A stretch of 64,000 nucleotides of DNA from Bog-473 sp963721585 (GTDB lineage: Bacteria; Actinomycetota; Acidimicrobiia; Acidimicrobiales; RAAP-2). The position numbers and the translations under genes were made by a program. The first letter of the stretch is position 1; each line of letters opens with the position of its first letter. The stretch covers positions 1,240,001 to 1,304,000 of the forward strand of contig CAVRJN010000008.1 in the NCBI GenBank assembly GCA_963721585.1. The letters are read 5' to 3'. The notes beneath the pieces were generated by a model. That model ran no database searches, was not told where the DNA came from, and saw only the letters and a list, made by a program, of their open reading frames with translations. Below are positions 23,287 through 32,304 of this stretch, piece by piece.

Positions 23287-24144
23287 GTGAAGCGAGATCT
23301 TCTGGTTGGTGTGGCGCAGTGGCTGGCCGCACCTGGGGAGCGGCGCCAGAACATGAACGTGGCGCTCAGCATGATGGACGACGCCGCGTCGCGTGGCGTC
23401 GAACTCCTTGTGCTGCCGGAGCTCTGGTCGTGCGGCTACGACCCCGAGACCCTGGCGCAGGACGCCCGAGCGGATGCAGAGCCCAGGGACGGGCCGCGCT
23501 CGAAGCAGCTCGGCGAGGCGGCGCGGCGGCGCGACATGTGGCTGGCCGCCGGCAGCGTGCCCGAATTGGGCGAGGACGGCCTCGTCTACGACACGGCACT
23601 CGTCTTCGACCCCCACGGCGAGTTGGTGGCCTGGCACCGCAAGGTGCACCTCTACCCGCCGACGCTCGAGCCCTCCGTCTTCACGCCAGGCGACCGGTTG
23701 ACGACGTTCGACGACCCCGCCCTCGGCCGAGTGGGCCTCGTGGTCAACTTCGACGGCGACTTCCCCGAGGTGGCCCGGACGATGGCGCTGCGCGGCGCTC
23801 GCTTGGTCCTGGCCCCGGCGGCCTACGAGGTCGAGGGCGCCAACGCGTGGGACCTCCTCTACCCCGCCATCGCCCTGACCAACAGCCAGTGGTGGGTACA
23901 GGCGAACCAGGCCGGCTCCCACTCGACGTCGACCCTGCTCGGCGCGAGCCGGATCGTCGCGCCGACCGGCACCGTGGTGGCGGAGGCGAGCCGGGCCGTG
24001 CCGGGCTCACTGAGCCGGGCCGAGCTCCTGGTACACCGCATCGACCTGCACATCGCCTACGAGCGTGAAGGGATCTCGGGCCTGCTCGAGGACGAGCGTC
24101 GTCCTGACCTGTACTTCGACCGGATCCCAGCCGAGTCAGCCTGA
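23287..24144 (+). CDS. Nitrilase-superfamily protein lacking the catalytic cysteine
   Basis: A 285-residue carbon-nitrogen hydrolase fold protein. The catalytic Glu45 is in LVLPELWSCGYD and Lys119 in AWHRKVHLYPP. The third member of the triad, Cys in the usual IC[YF]DxxFPE motif, is replaced: the text reads GLVVNFDGDFPEVAR with Asn154. The rest of the fold, including the interface region and GASRIVAPTG, is well kept, so this is not a decayed gene. Without the nucleophile, amidase or nitrilase chemistry is not expected; it may be a pseudoenzyme, a binding or regulatory protein, or use another chemistry. A dyad operator candidate precedes it. No partner enzyme was identified. Confidence 0.88.
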   Translation: MKRDLLVGVAQWLAAPGERRQNMNVALSMMDDAASRGVELLVLPELWSCGYDPETLAQDARADAEPRDGPRSKQLGEAARRRDMWLAAGSVPELGEDGLVYDTALVFDPHGELVAWHRKVHLYPPTLEPSVFTPGDRLTTFDDPALGRVGLVVNFDGDFPEVARTMALRGARLVLAPAAYEVEGANAWDLLYPAIALTNSQWWVQANQAGSHSTSTLLGASRIVAPTGTVVAEASRAVPGSLSRAELLVHRIDLHIAYEREGISGLLEDERRPDLYFDRIPAESA

Positions 24145-24168
24145 GGGCAGCGCCCGCTTGCGACCCGG

Positions 24169-24609
24169 TCAGTCGCCCGTTGCCTGCAACTGCAGGGCGG
24201 CGCGTACGCGGTCACGAAAGATGACGTACTGCTCCTGGGCCCGCCACGGAAACGCGGGCAGCCGTTCAATGAGGTGGGGGGGCTGCACAACCTCCCCTTC
24301 CCTGAATTGACGCCGGGTGAGATCGACATCGACACCTACGAAGCGGTTCCAGTAGTGAAAGCCCTGGTGCGATCCGTCGGCGTGGTATACCTCTGCCTCG
24401 AGCAATTGGCCCCCGAGGAAGTCATGCAGGACGAGTGCCGTGACGGCGCACTGGCCTTGCGAAGGTTCGGCGGGAGTCCAGGTCGGGACATCGGTCGGGT
24501 CGCAGGTCTCGAGTGACCATGACGCGCTGATCGCCGACTCCAGGTCTGCCAGCGTCAGCGGCCGCTCCAGACCGGGAGAGTTGGTACGGGTCACCCCACC
24601 AGTCAACAC
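24169..24609 (-). CDS. YunG-like conserved protein of unknown function
   Basis: A protein of about 146 residues with the conserved core TWTPAEPSQGQCAVTALVL, the segment LLEAEVYHADGSHQGFHYWN and DLTRRQF, which I recognise as a family of conserved hypothetical proteins (YunG-like). The invariant-looking GQCAVTA Cys and the HYWNR His are reminiscent of a papain-like or transglutaminase-like Cys-His pair, but activity has not been shown to my knowledge. The start is uncertain: GTG 24609, TTG 24606 or GTG 24594. It is antisense to the 5' side of the downstream hydrolase region and convergent with the nitrilase-like gene. Confidence 0.75.
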   Translation of the reverse strand: MLTGGVTRTNSPGLERPLTLADLESAISASWSLETCDPTDVPTWTPAEPSQGQCAVTALVLHDFLGGQLLEAEVYHADGSHQGFHYWNRFVGVDVDLTRRQFREGEVVQPPHLIERLPAFPWRAQEQYVIFRDRVRAALQLQATGD

Positions 24610-24838
24610 CCGTCACGGAGACACGGCCTCGCCGACCAATTCCGTTGTGTCCACCGGTCGCCGGCACGACGCGCATGACCACGCCGCCTGGCTGAAGCGT
24701 ACGGGCGTCAGGGCCCAGCGGGGTCGATCACGCCTCCCTCGGTGTGTCCGTCCACCTGATTACGCTGGTCCTCCGCCGGCCCGACGCCGCATTTCAACGA
24801 GCAGTCACACAAGAGAGAGGACCAGAACGATCACCTCC

Positions 24839-27127
24839 TTGCAACGGGTTGCCCTGGTTTGTGCGGTCGCCGCCTTCGCGGCGACGAGCTCGCTCTCAAT
24901 GGGTGCCGTCGCCGGCGGGTCCCCGGCCCAGCTGCCGTTCCGGGGTCACGGCTCCATCGGACAGGCGTACGTGACCGGCGCCCCTCCCGGTGTGCGCCTG
25001 ACCGTCGTCAATTCGGCGGGCGCCACGGTGGGTTCCGGGGTGGTGGACCGGCTCGGAGGCCTGATCGTGCGCAATCTGACGGCCGGTCCCGGCTACCGCT
25101 TCGAGGAAGGGACAGGATCGGGCGGGCGCGGCACCGCCGCCTTCCGGGTTCTGTCGTCGTCCTCGACGCCGGGCACGTCCTTCTACTCCTCGCAGCATCT
25201 GCACGCGGGACTCAACTACGTGCGCATGCGGGACGGCATCCTGCTCGCCGCTACCGTGCGCCTCCCTCCAGGCAAGACGCTGGCCGACGGGCCCTTCCCG
25301 ACGGTGATCGAATACTCCGGCTACAACGTGGCCGGGCCGCACAGCCTCATTGACGCGCTGGAGGGTCACGCTTCGTCCAGCGATCCCCTCCTGCCCGACA
25401 CCTCGACCGTGGTCGGCTCGGTCGTCGCTCCGCTGCTGGGCTTCGTCACCGTGAGCGTGCAGATGCGCGGCACCGGCTGCTCCGGTGGCGCGTTCGACCT
25501 CTTCGGCCTGCCCTCGGACTACGACGGCTACGACGTCGTCCAGACCGTGGGCGCGCAGCCCTGGGTCCGCAACCACAAGGTCGGGATGGTCGGGATCTCC
25601 TATTCGGGGTTTTCCCAGCTGGTGGTGGCCGGCACGGACCCGCCGGACCTGGCGGCCATCACGCCGCTCAGCCCCACCGACGATCTCTACTCGACCGGCT
25701 ACCCGGGCGGGATCTACAACGACGGCTTCGCCGCGAGCTGGGTGGCCCAGCGCGTCGCGGACGCCCGCCCGGCACCCCGAGGAGGTCAACCGTGGGCGAC
25801 GGCCGAGATCGCCACGGGCGACACGACGTGCCTGGCCAACCAACGCCTCCATCTGCAGGCCCAGAGCCTCGACTCGCTCGTAAGCCCTCACCTCGGCCGC
25901 ACGCCCGCTCTCTTCGACCCTCGCTCGCCGGCGGCGTGGGCCACGCACATCAGAGTGCCCGTCTTCCTGGTCGGAGCGCTCCAGGACGAGCAGGTGGGAC
26001 CGCAATGGCCTGCCCTCATCACCGCCCTGCACGGCGACAGGGACGTCTACGTCACCATGATGAACGGGACCCACACCGACTCGCTCGGTCCCGACACGCT
26101 GTCGCGCTGGCTCGAATTCCTCGACATCTACGTCGCCGACCGCGTGCCGACCGCGTCCCCGACACTGCATGCGCTGGCGCCCACCTTGTACTCGAGCCTG
26201 ACGGGAGGCGCGCAGTCAGCGCCGGTCCCCGCCATCCGATTCACGAACGAGCCCTCGGTCGCCGCGGCCAGGGCAGCCTTCGCGGCGCAGGACCCTCGGG
26301 TGCGGGTGCTCTTCGACAACGGCGGCGGCAACCTCGGGCCGGGCGCCCTCCAGCCCACCTACGAGGCGGGCTTCTCGGCCTGGCCTCCCGCCGGCACCGT
26401 CGTGCACTACGGCCTCGGGCCCGGTGGCACACTCCAGACGGGCGAGCCGCGAGCCTCCTCCACCGCCTCGTTCCACCCGGACCCGGCTGTCCGACCCCCC
26501 GACGACCTCCCCGCCTCGGCCAACGCCTGGGCCGCCCAACCGCCCTACGACTGGACCACGGTCCCAGCCCCCAACGGCATCGCGTTCGAGACCCCCGCCT
26601 TCACGAGCGCCACCACGATCGTGGGACCGGCCAGCCTCGATCTCATGCTGCGGTCGACGGCGCCCGTCACCGACCTCCAGGTGACGGTGACCGAGGTCAG
26701 GCCGGGTGAGACGCAAGAGGAGTACGTCACGTCGGGCTTCCTCCGCAGCAGCGATCGCACCTTGTCCCCCGCGTCGACCGTGCTCGACCCCGTGCCCACC
26801 TATCTGACGGCCGATCGTCGATCCCTCCCGCACGGGCGGTTCACCCTCGTGCGGATCCCCGTCGACCCCGTTGCGCACACGTTCCGAGCCGGGACACGGC
26901 TCCGCATCGTCATTTCCGCGCCCGGGGGAGACCGTCCGTCGTGGACCTTCGACACGCCCGCCACGCATGGTGCCGTGGTCGACACCGTCTCGCTCGGCGG
27001 TTCGCAGGGGTCGTCGCTGGTGGTCAACGAGGTGGGCGGTGTCGTCCCGTCCTCCGCCATGCCGGCCTGCGGCGCGCTGCGGGGCGAACCGTGCCGGGCC
27101 TACGCACCGCTGGGCAATCAGGGCTGA
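24839..27127 (+). CDS. Secreted CocE/NonD-family (X-Pro dipeptidyl-peptidase, S15) hydrolase
   Basis: A large secreted hydrolase of about 762 residues. After a signal peptide (RVALVCAVAAFAATSSLS) and an N-terminal beta region comes the S15 alpha/beta-hydrolase domain with nucleophile GISYSGFSQL, acid in VGALQDEQVGPQW and His in MMNGTHTDSL, then the C-terminal jelly-roll domain (IVGPASLDLMLRSTAPVTDL, FRAGTRLRIVIS). The family includes cocaine esterase and acylase enzymes. The start is unusual: GAGAGAGG at 24812-24820 is ideally spaced from an ATC (24830), while the nearest standard start is TTG 24839. The gene is monocistronic as far as visible. Confidence 0.88.
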   Translation: MQRVALVCAVAAFAATSSLSMGAVAGGSPAQLPFRGHGSIGQAYVTGAPPGVRLTVVNSAGATVGSGVVDRLGGLIVRNLTAGPGYRFEEGTGSGGRGTAAFRVLSSSSTPGTSFYSSQHLHAGLNYVRMRDGILLAATVRLPPGKTLADGPFPTVIEYSGYNVAGPHSLIDALEGHASSSDPLLPDTSTVVGSVVAPLLGFVTVSVQMRGTGCSGGAFDLFGLPSDYDGYDVVQTVGAQPWVRNHKVGMVGISYSGFSQLVVAGTDPPDLAAITPLSPTDDLYSTGYPGGIYNDGFAASWVAQRVADARPAPRGGQPWATAEIATGDTTCLANQRLHLQAQSLDSLVSPHLGRTPALFDPRSPAAWATHIRVPVFLVGALQDEQVGPQWPALITALHGDRDVYVTMMNGTHTDSLGPDTLSRWLEFLDIYVADRVPTASPTLHALAPTLYSSLTGGAQSAPVPAIRFTNEPSVAAARAAFAAQDPRVRVLFDNGGGNLGPGALQPTYEAGFSAWPPAGTVVHYGLGPGGTLQTGEPRASSTASFHPDPAVRPPDDLPASANAWAAQPPYDWTTVPAPNGIAFETPAFTSATTIVGPASLDLMLRSTAPVTDLQVTVTEVRPGETQEEYVTSGFLRSSDRTLSPASTVLDPVPTYLTADRRSLPHGRFTLVRIPVDPVAHTFRAGTRLRIVISAPGGDRPSWTFDTPATHGAVVDTVSLGGSQGSSLVVNEVGGVVPSSAMPACGALRGEPCRAYAPLGNQG

Positions 27128-27155
27128 CGATCAGACGGCGGTCGCCCGCTCTGGC

Positions 27156-27161
27156 TAGGGT
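27156..27161 (+). promoter_or_regulatory. Putative -10 element of a leaderless nitroreductase promoter
   Basis: TAGGGT at 27156-27161 is followed by exactly seven bases and then the ATG at 27169. No ribosome-binding site is present. The same spacing is seen upstream of two or three other genes in the window, which suggests transcription starting at the initiation codon. Confidence 0.45.
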
Positions 27162-27168
27162 CGCCGCC

Positions 27169-27897
27169 ATGTCAGGGACTGCGGGCGACGAACTCCCCGA
27201 GGAGGTCTCGCTGTACCAGGGCCTCCTCACGACGCGGGCCATCCGGCGCTACACCGACGAACCGGTCCCCGACGAGGCGCTGCGCGACATCCTCTTCGCG
27301 GCCACCCGGGCGCCGAGCGGGTCGAACCGCCAGCCCTTCCGCTTCATCGTCCTCACCGATGGGCCGGTGGCGCAGCAGTCCAAGCGGCTGATCGGCGAGG
27401 GGGCGCGCCGGTTCTGGGCCGCCAAACGGGAGGCCGACGGGTTCGACACCGGATCGGGCGCCCAGGCTGATTCCCCCAAGTCGCGCATGGCCCACACCAT
27501 GCAGCACTACGTCGACACCTATGAATCGGTGCCCGTGCTCGTGCTGGCCTGCTTCAGGCGCTACCGCCACGCCGACTCCTACACCGATGGTGCATCGGTC
27601 TATCCCGCCTGCCAGAACCTGTTGCTGGCCGCCCGGGCCCTGGGGTTCGGCGGCGTCATGACCGGCTGGCAGTTCGCCGCGGACGCCGAGCTGCGCTCGT
27701 TGCTCCACATCCCCGGCGAGGTCGAGATCATGGCCACCATCACTCTGGGGCGGCCCCGAGGACGGCACGGCCCGGTGCGGCGCCGGCCGCTGCCGGAACT
27801 GGTCTACGGAGAGCGCTGGGGGGAGCCCCCCGCCTGGGCAATCGATCCCGCCGGCGCCGCACACACGTCTGCCGGGCCGCCAACCCGCAGCCAATAG
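27169..27897 (+). CDS. Nitroreductase family protein
   Basis: A 242-residue FMN-dependent nitroreductase-fold protein. The FMN-binding N-terminus reads LLTTRAIRRYTDEPVPDE and APSGSNRQPFRFIVL, and the C-terminal FMN contact region lies around LGFGGVMTGWQF and ITLGRPRGRHGP. Members reduce nitro compounds, quinones or flavins, or act in F420/flavin metabolism. ATG 27169 is supported by the seven-base spacing from a TAGGGT promoter element. It is followed by the amidohydrolase gene 38 bases later and may be in the same transcript. Confidence 0.92.
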   Translation: MSGTAGDELPEEVSLYQGLLTTRAIRRYTDEPVPDEALRDILFAATRAPSGSNRQPFRFIVLTDGPVAQQSKRLIGEGARRFWAAKREADGFDTGSGAQADSPKSRMAHTMQHYVDTYESVPVLVLACFRRYRHADSYTDGASVYPACQNLLLAARALGFGGVMTGWQFAADAELRSLLHIPGEVEIMATITLGRPRGRHGPVRRRPLPELVYGERWGEPPAWAIDPAGAAHTSAGPPTRSQ

Positions 27898-27934
27898 AGT
27901 CTGCGGTGTTGCGCACGCTCGTGGAAGGCTGATC

Positions 27935-29119
27935 ATGCACGCTGTCGACTCGCCCGTCTTCGACGCAGACAACCACTATTACGAAGCGCTCGATGCCTTC
28001 ACCCGCCATCTCGACCCGAGACTGGGGCCGCGGGTGATCGAGTGGGTCGACATCAACGGCCGGCGCTACCACGCCCTGGGCGGCCGGGTCAGCCGGGCCG
28101 TGACCAACCCGACCTTCAACCCGATCACGCCGCCGGGGGCGCTCGTCGACTACTTCCGCGGCAACCCCGACGGCTTGCCGATGCACGAGCTCATGGGCAA
28201 GCCCGAGCCCATCCGCCCCGAATACCGCGACCGCGACGCCCGCCTCGCCACCATGGATGTCCAGAACCTGTCCAAGGTGTGGCTCTTCCCCACACTCGGG
28301 ATGCTCTACGAGGAAGCGCTCAAGCACGACCCCGGCGCCGTCGTCCTCCTGTTCCGCGCCTTCAACCGGTGGCTGGCCGAGGACTGGGGCATGGCGTACC
28401 GGGACCGCATCTTCGCCGCGCCCTACATCACGCTGGCTGACGTCGACGAGGCCGTGCGCGAGCTGGAATGGGCGCTCGACCAGGACGCCCGGGCCGTGGT
28501 GATGCGGGCCGCGGCCCCCATCACGGTGGGCGGCCCGCTCTCCCCCGCCGACGAGGCCCTCGATCCCTTCTGGGCCCGCGTCAACGAGGCCGGCATCACT
28601 GTGGTGGTCCACGCCGGCGACGCCGGGCTGTCCTCCAACGGCTACGCGCCCGACGGCTTCTCGGCCTCCTTCCGGGCCGGCCCGTCGCGGCCGAGCATCA
28701 AGATGTTTGCCATCGAACGGGCGGCCCACGACTTCCTGGCCACGCTGATGTTGGAGAAACTGTTCGACCGCTTCCCCAACGTGCGCGTCGCCTCGGTCGA
28801 GAACGGCTCCGAATTCCTCGCTCCCCTCTTCGCCAAGTTGCGCACGACCACGCGCCGCATGCCGGGCTACTTCTCCGAGGACCCGGTCGTCACGTTCCGC
28901 CGCAGCGTGTGGATCAACCCGTTCTGGGAGGACGACGTCACCGAGATCGTGGACCTCATGGGTGACGACCGGGTGATCTTCGGCTCGGACTGGCCGCACA
29001 TTGAAGGACTCCCCGAACCGACCGACTGGGTGACGGAGTTGCAGAAGCTTCCCCTCGAGTCCGTGCCCAAGATCATGGGGGGCAACGTGTCGCAACTCAA
29101 CGAGAGGACGCCCGCATGA
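27935..29119 (+). CDS. Amidohydrolase family protein (TIM-barrel)
   Basis: A 394-residue amidohydrolase-2 (ACMSD-like) protein. The metal-binding signature appears as FDADNHYYE at the N-terminus, a central His in VVVHAGDAG and Asp in IFGSDWPHIEG near the end. Members are decarboxylases or hydrolases of aromatic and xenobiotic compounds. GGAAGG six bases before ATG 27935 decides the start. The stop overlaps the zwf start as ATGA. A paralogue of similar length is at 58584-59789 (FDADNHMYETTDAF). Substrate is unknown. Confidence 0.9.
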   Translation: MHAVDSPVFDADNHYYEALDAFTRHLDPRLGPRVIEWVDINGRRYHALGGRVSRAVTNPTFNPITPPGALVDYFRGNPDGLPMHELMGKPEPIRPEYRDRDARLATMDVQNLSKVWLFPTLGMLYEEALKHDPGAVVLLFRAFNRWLAEDWGMAYRDRIFAAPYITLADVDEAVRELEWALDQDARAVVMRAAAPITVGGPLSPADEALDPFWARVNEAGITVVVHAGDAGLSSNGYAPDGFSASFRAGPSRPSIKMFAIERAAHDFLATLMLEKLFDRFPNVRVASVENGSEFLAPLFAKLRTTTRRMPGYFSEDPVVTFRRSVWINPFWEDDVTEIVDLMGDDRVIFGSDWPHIEGLPEPTDWVTELQKLPLESVPKIMGGNVSQLNERTPA

Positions 29120-30603
29120 CCGAAGTCGTCGACCACAGCGAGACGGTCGATTCCGCCCCCCCGGGCTACCAGATAGAGCCCCATGTCATCGTCTTGTTCG
29201 GCGCCACCGGTGACCTGGCGGCGCGCAAACTGCTCCCCGGCCTGCTGCACCTCGCCATTCTGGGGATGATGCCCGACTACCGCATCGTTGGGAGCTCGAC
29301 CAGCACGCTGACCGACGAGGAGTTCCGGCACCTGGCCCGCCATGCCGTCGACGAGTTCTCGACGGACAGGATCTCCTTGCTGCAGTGGGCCAACTTCGAG
29401 AAGCGGCTGAGCTTCTGCTCCACCTCGGCGGGGTCCGAGGCGCTGGCCGAGCACGTGGCCAAGGCCGAGAGCGACATGGGCGGCGAGCCGCCGCGGCGTT
29501 TGCACTACCTGAGCGTTCCCCCGGCGGCGGACCACGCCGTGATCCAGATGCTTTCCGAGGCCAAGCTGGTCGAGCGGTCACGCGTGGTGATGGAGAAGCC
29601 GTTCGGCACCGACCTGGCCAGTGCGGTGGCGCTCAACGACATGTTGCACTCGGTTTTCGACGAGGACCAGATCTTCCGCATCGACCACTTCCTCGGCAAG
29701 GAGGCGGCCCAGAACATCCTGGCCTTCCGCTTCGCCAACGGGCTGTTCGAGCCCATCTGGAACCGCGATCACATCGACCACGTGCAGATCGACGTGCCCG
29801 AGACCCTCGGGGTCGACGACCGGGTCGCCTTCTACGAGGCGACGGGCGCCTTCAAGGACATGGTGGTCACCCACCTGTTCCAGATCCTGGGTTTCATGGC
29901 AATGGAACCACCGACGGCGCTGGCCGCCGGTCCGATCAACGAGGAGAAGAACAAGGTCTTCCGCTCCATGCGGATGCTCGACGTGCACGAGGTGGTGCGG
30001 GGGCAGTACGAGGGCTACCGCGACATCCCCGGCGTGGCACCGGACTCCGACACGGAGACGTTCGTGGCGCTCAAGGTGGAGATCGACAACTGGCGCTGGG
30101 CCGGTGTCCCGTTCTTCCTGCGCACGGGCAAGAAGCTCGGTGGCGGCGAGCGCATCATCTCTATCGCGTTCCGCGAGCCCCCCAAATCCATGTTCCCCGA
30201 CAACTCCGGCGTGGGCGCGCAGGGCCCCGACCACCTCACCTTCGACCTGGCCGACTCATCGAAGTTGTCGCTCTCCTTCTATGGGAAGAAGCCCGGGCCG
30301 GGCATGAAGCTCGAGAAGCTGAGCCTGCAGTTCGCGCTCCACGAGACGGGGCAGGATGCCGACGTGCTCGAGGCCTACGAACGACTCATCCACGACGCCA
30401 TGATCGGCGACCACACCCTGTTCAACACCGCCGAGGGCATCGAGCGCCTCTGGGAGGTATCGACGCCACTGCTGGAGGACCCCCCGCCGGCGGAAAGCTA
30501 TCCCCAGGGGAGCTGGGGGCCGCCCGCCATCAACGACCTCATCGCGCCGCGCACGTGGCGGCTGCCCTTCGAGCGCCGCTGGCGGGGGAACGCCGCCAGC
30601 TGA
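29116..30603 (+). CDS. zwf: Glucose-6-phosphate 1-dehydrogenase
   Basis: A 495-residue enzyme that oxidises glucose 6-phosphate to 6-phosphogluconolactone with NAD(P)+, the first step of the oxidative pentose phosphate pathway. The coenzyme-binding motif is VLFGATGDLAARKLLP, the substrate/active-site signature RIDHFLGKEAAQN, and EKPFGTD and RTGKKL are conserved. Length is normal. Its ATG overlaps the amidohydrolase stop (ATGA). It stands apart from other pentose-phosphate genes, and association with an amidohydrolase may reflect NADPH supply to oxidative catabolism, which is inference. Confidence 0.96.
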   Translation: MTEVVDHSETVDSAPPGYQIEPHVIVLFGATGDLAARKLLPGLLHLAILGMMPDYRIVGSSTSTLTDEEFRHLARHAVDEFSTDRISLLQWANFEKRLSFCSTSAGSEALAEHVAKAESDMGGEPPRRLHYLSVPPAADHAVIQMLSEAKLVERSRVVMEKPFGTDLASAVALNDMLHSVFDEDQIFRIDHFLGKEAAQNILAFRFANGLFEPIWNRDHIDHVQIDVPETLGVDDRVAFYEATGAFKDMVVTHLFQILGFMAMEPPTALAAGPINEEKNKVFRSMRMLDVHEVVRGQYEGYRDIPGVAPDSDTETFVALKVEIDNWRWAGVPFFLRTGKKLGGGERIISIAFREPPKSMFPDNSGVGAQGPDHLTFDLADSSKLSLSFYGKKPGPGMKLEKLSLQFALHETGQDADVLEAYERLIHDAMIGDHTLFNTAEGIERLWEVSTPLLEDPPPAESYPQGSWGPPAINDLIAPRTWRLPFERRWRGNAAS

Positions 30604-30630
30604 CAGGGGACCTGGCGGCCCCACACGTCG

Positions 30631-30655
30631 TTCAGTTCAGTTCAGTTCAATTCAG
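30631..30655. repeat. Pentanucleotide tandem repeat
   Basis: Five tandem TTCAG units with one variation (fourth unit TTCAA) lie between zwf and the RDD gene and cover the latter's stop codon. Slippage here could change the C-terminus of the RDD protein. Confidence 0.85.
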
Positions 30656-31256
30656 GGTGTGCCTGCTCGACCGCTGGAGTCACTCCACCGAGGTCCACAG
30701 GATCGATGGGCCGGAACTCGGCGCCCAGCTGGACCGTGGGCCGAGTGCGTTCGTCGACCACCGTCGTGGCGGTGAGGACGTCCCAGGGCGCGCGGCGCGG
30801 CTGGGTGAACAAGCCGTCCGGCGGCGAGGCGCCGAACGCAAAGCAGAGCAGGACGACAGCGCCGATGGCCGCTGTCGGGACAATCAGGAGCGGGCAGCAG
30901 ATGCCGCTGCGGAGGAACGACCGCCCCAGGCGGATCGGTTGACCGTCGGAACGGCTGACCACGCGCAGCCCGAGCAGCCGGTACGTGGGCGTGCGACCCT
31001 GACGCCACTCGAAAACGCTCCAGACGAACCAACCGACGACCAGGGTCGCCGCCACCAGGAGCACACCCAGGGCCAGGGCCCCGATGCGCCTGCCGAGGCT
31101 CGCTGCGGGGTGCTTTCGGACCACAAGGAAAGCGTAATGACCGGCGGCGCCCGGCACCCGCGCGCCCTCGACCTGCAGGAGGAAGCGTCGCGGGCGCTGC
31201 AGGAGGGGCGGATCAGCCGAGAGAAGCCGGACTGACCCCGATCCCTCCCGCGGCAC
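30642..31256 (-). CDS. RDD-family membrane protein
   Basis: A protein of up to 204 residues with two or three transmembrane helices (GALALGVLLVAATLVVGWFV; LLIVPTAAIGAVVLLCFAF). The segment RQGRTPTYRLLGLRVVSRSDG followed by GRSFLRS is the typical RDD-domain middle part. RDD proteins are poorly understood; some act in ion exchange. It starts at GTG 31256 and overlaps the upstream oxidoreductase by 44 bases; shorter GTG starts are possible. The stop codon falls in the pentanucleotide repeat. Confidence 0.75.
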   Translation of the reverse strand: MPREGSGSVRLLSADPPLLQRPRRFLLQVEGARVPGAAGHYAFLVVRKHPAASLGRRIGALALGVLLVAATLVVGWFVWSVFEWRQGRTPTYRLLGLRVVSRSDGQPIRLGRSFLRSGICCPLLIVPTAAIGAVVLLCFAFGASPPDGLFTQPRRAPWDVLTATTVVDERTRPTVQLGAEFRPIDPVDLGGVTPAVEQAHPELN

Positions 31257-32304
31257 TGCTCGTGTAGGCAGCGACGGCGAACCGGAGGATGTCGGCGGCT
31301 TCCTCGCCGCTCCACAGCATGGGGCCCTCCCCCGTCCTGAGGTAGCGGAGCCAGTGCAGCCCCGAGTCGCGGAAGCTGCTCGCCCAGTCGTCGTCGAGGG
31401 CGTGGTAGGAGCGCATCACGCCATCGAGGTAGACCTCGAGACTCGGCTGCTGAATGCCCCGACCCGTACAGCGGTTGACGCGGGCGTACCCGGCGCGGCC
31501 GGTGACCTCCCAGCGCTCGTCGTTGGTGTAGTAGTCGGAACGGAGATACATGTCCGTCGCCAATGTGATGTCCCAGACCCCGCGCACGCCGTTCTCGTGC
31601 TCCCACACGATGGTCGCCGGCGCGTCGATCGTGATGCCGGGCACCACTTCGGTGCCTCCCAGCCAAGCCCGCACCTCCTTGACAGGCCCGAAGAGCCAGT
31701 GGGCGGTCGCCATCTTGTGCCACCCGTCGTCGAAAACCAGGATTCCACGCCCCTCTTGCATCTGCCTGAACTGCCATTCGAAGCTGTTCGCCGGGACGTC
31801 CCAGCCTCCGCGACCGCTCGCCACCATCTTCATGTGGTAGCCGCTGACGGACCCGATCTCCCCTGATTCCACGACTTCCTTCAGCCTGACCAGGGGCTCG
31901 TAGAACACGTAGTTCTCCATGATCCGCAGGAGGCGGTCGTTGGCAGCGGCCGCATCCACCATCCGCCGGGCGCCGTCGAGGTCGTTGCACATCGGCTTCT
32001 GCAGGTTCACGTGCCAGCCGTAGCCCAGGAGCTCGACCACCGCCTCGTCGTGCAGCGGCGTCGGGAGCAACACCTCCACGGCATCGACCTCCAGACCGCT
32101 CGCCGCCAGCTCGGCGGCGGAGGCAAAGGTCTTGGCCTCCGGCCAGTCGGCGCCGCGTTCGTCCCGGCGCGCATCGAGCTGGTCGACCAGCGCCACGACC
32201 TCGACGTCGGGATTGTCGAGATAGGCACGGACGTTCAGGTCATAGATGCGCCCGAGGCCGATGAATGCGGCTCGAACCGGTCGATCGTACGGCGTGAAGC
32301 TCAT
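31213..32304 (-). CDS. Gfo/Idh/MocA-family oxidoreductase
   Basis: A 363-residue NAD(P)-dependent oxidoreductase. The N-terminal Rossmann fold begins AAFIGLGRIYDLN, and the usual EKP motif appears as LQKPMCND with Gln in place of Glu. The C-terminal domain carries FDDGWHKMATAHWLFG, which holds the likely catalytic His/Asp cluster. Substrates of this family are commonly sugars, inositols or xenobiotics. ATG 32304 is preceded by GAGGTG; the long upstream extension is excluded because it lacks composition bias and shares space with the divergent promoter. The Gln substitution at the cofactor-linked motif is a small oddity. Confidence 0.88.
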   Translation of the reverse strand: MSFTPYDRPVRAAFIGLGRIYDLNVRAYLDNPDVEVVALVDQLDARRDERGADWPEAKTFASAAELAASGLEVDAVEVLLPTPLHDEAVVELLGYGWHVNLQKPMCNDLDGARRMVDAAAANDRLLRIMENYVFYEPLVRLKEVVESGEIGSVSGYHMKMVASGRGGWDVPANSFEWQFRQMQEGRGILVFDDGWHKMATAHWLFGPVKEVRAWLGGTEVVPGITIDAPATIVWEHENGVRGVWDITLATDMYLRSDYYTNDERWEVTGRAGYARVNRCTGRGIQQPSLEVYLDGVMRSYHALDDDWASSFRDSGLHWLRYLRTGEGPMLWSGEEAADILRFAVAAYTSSAAGGIGVSPASLG

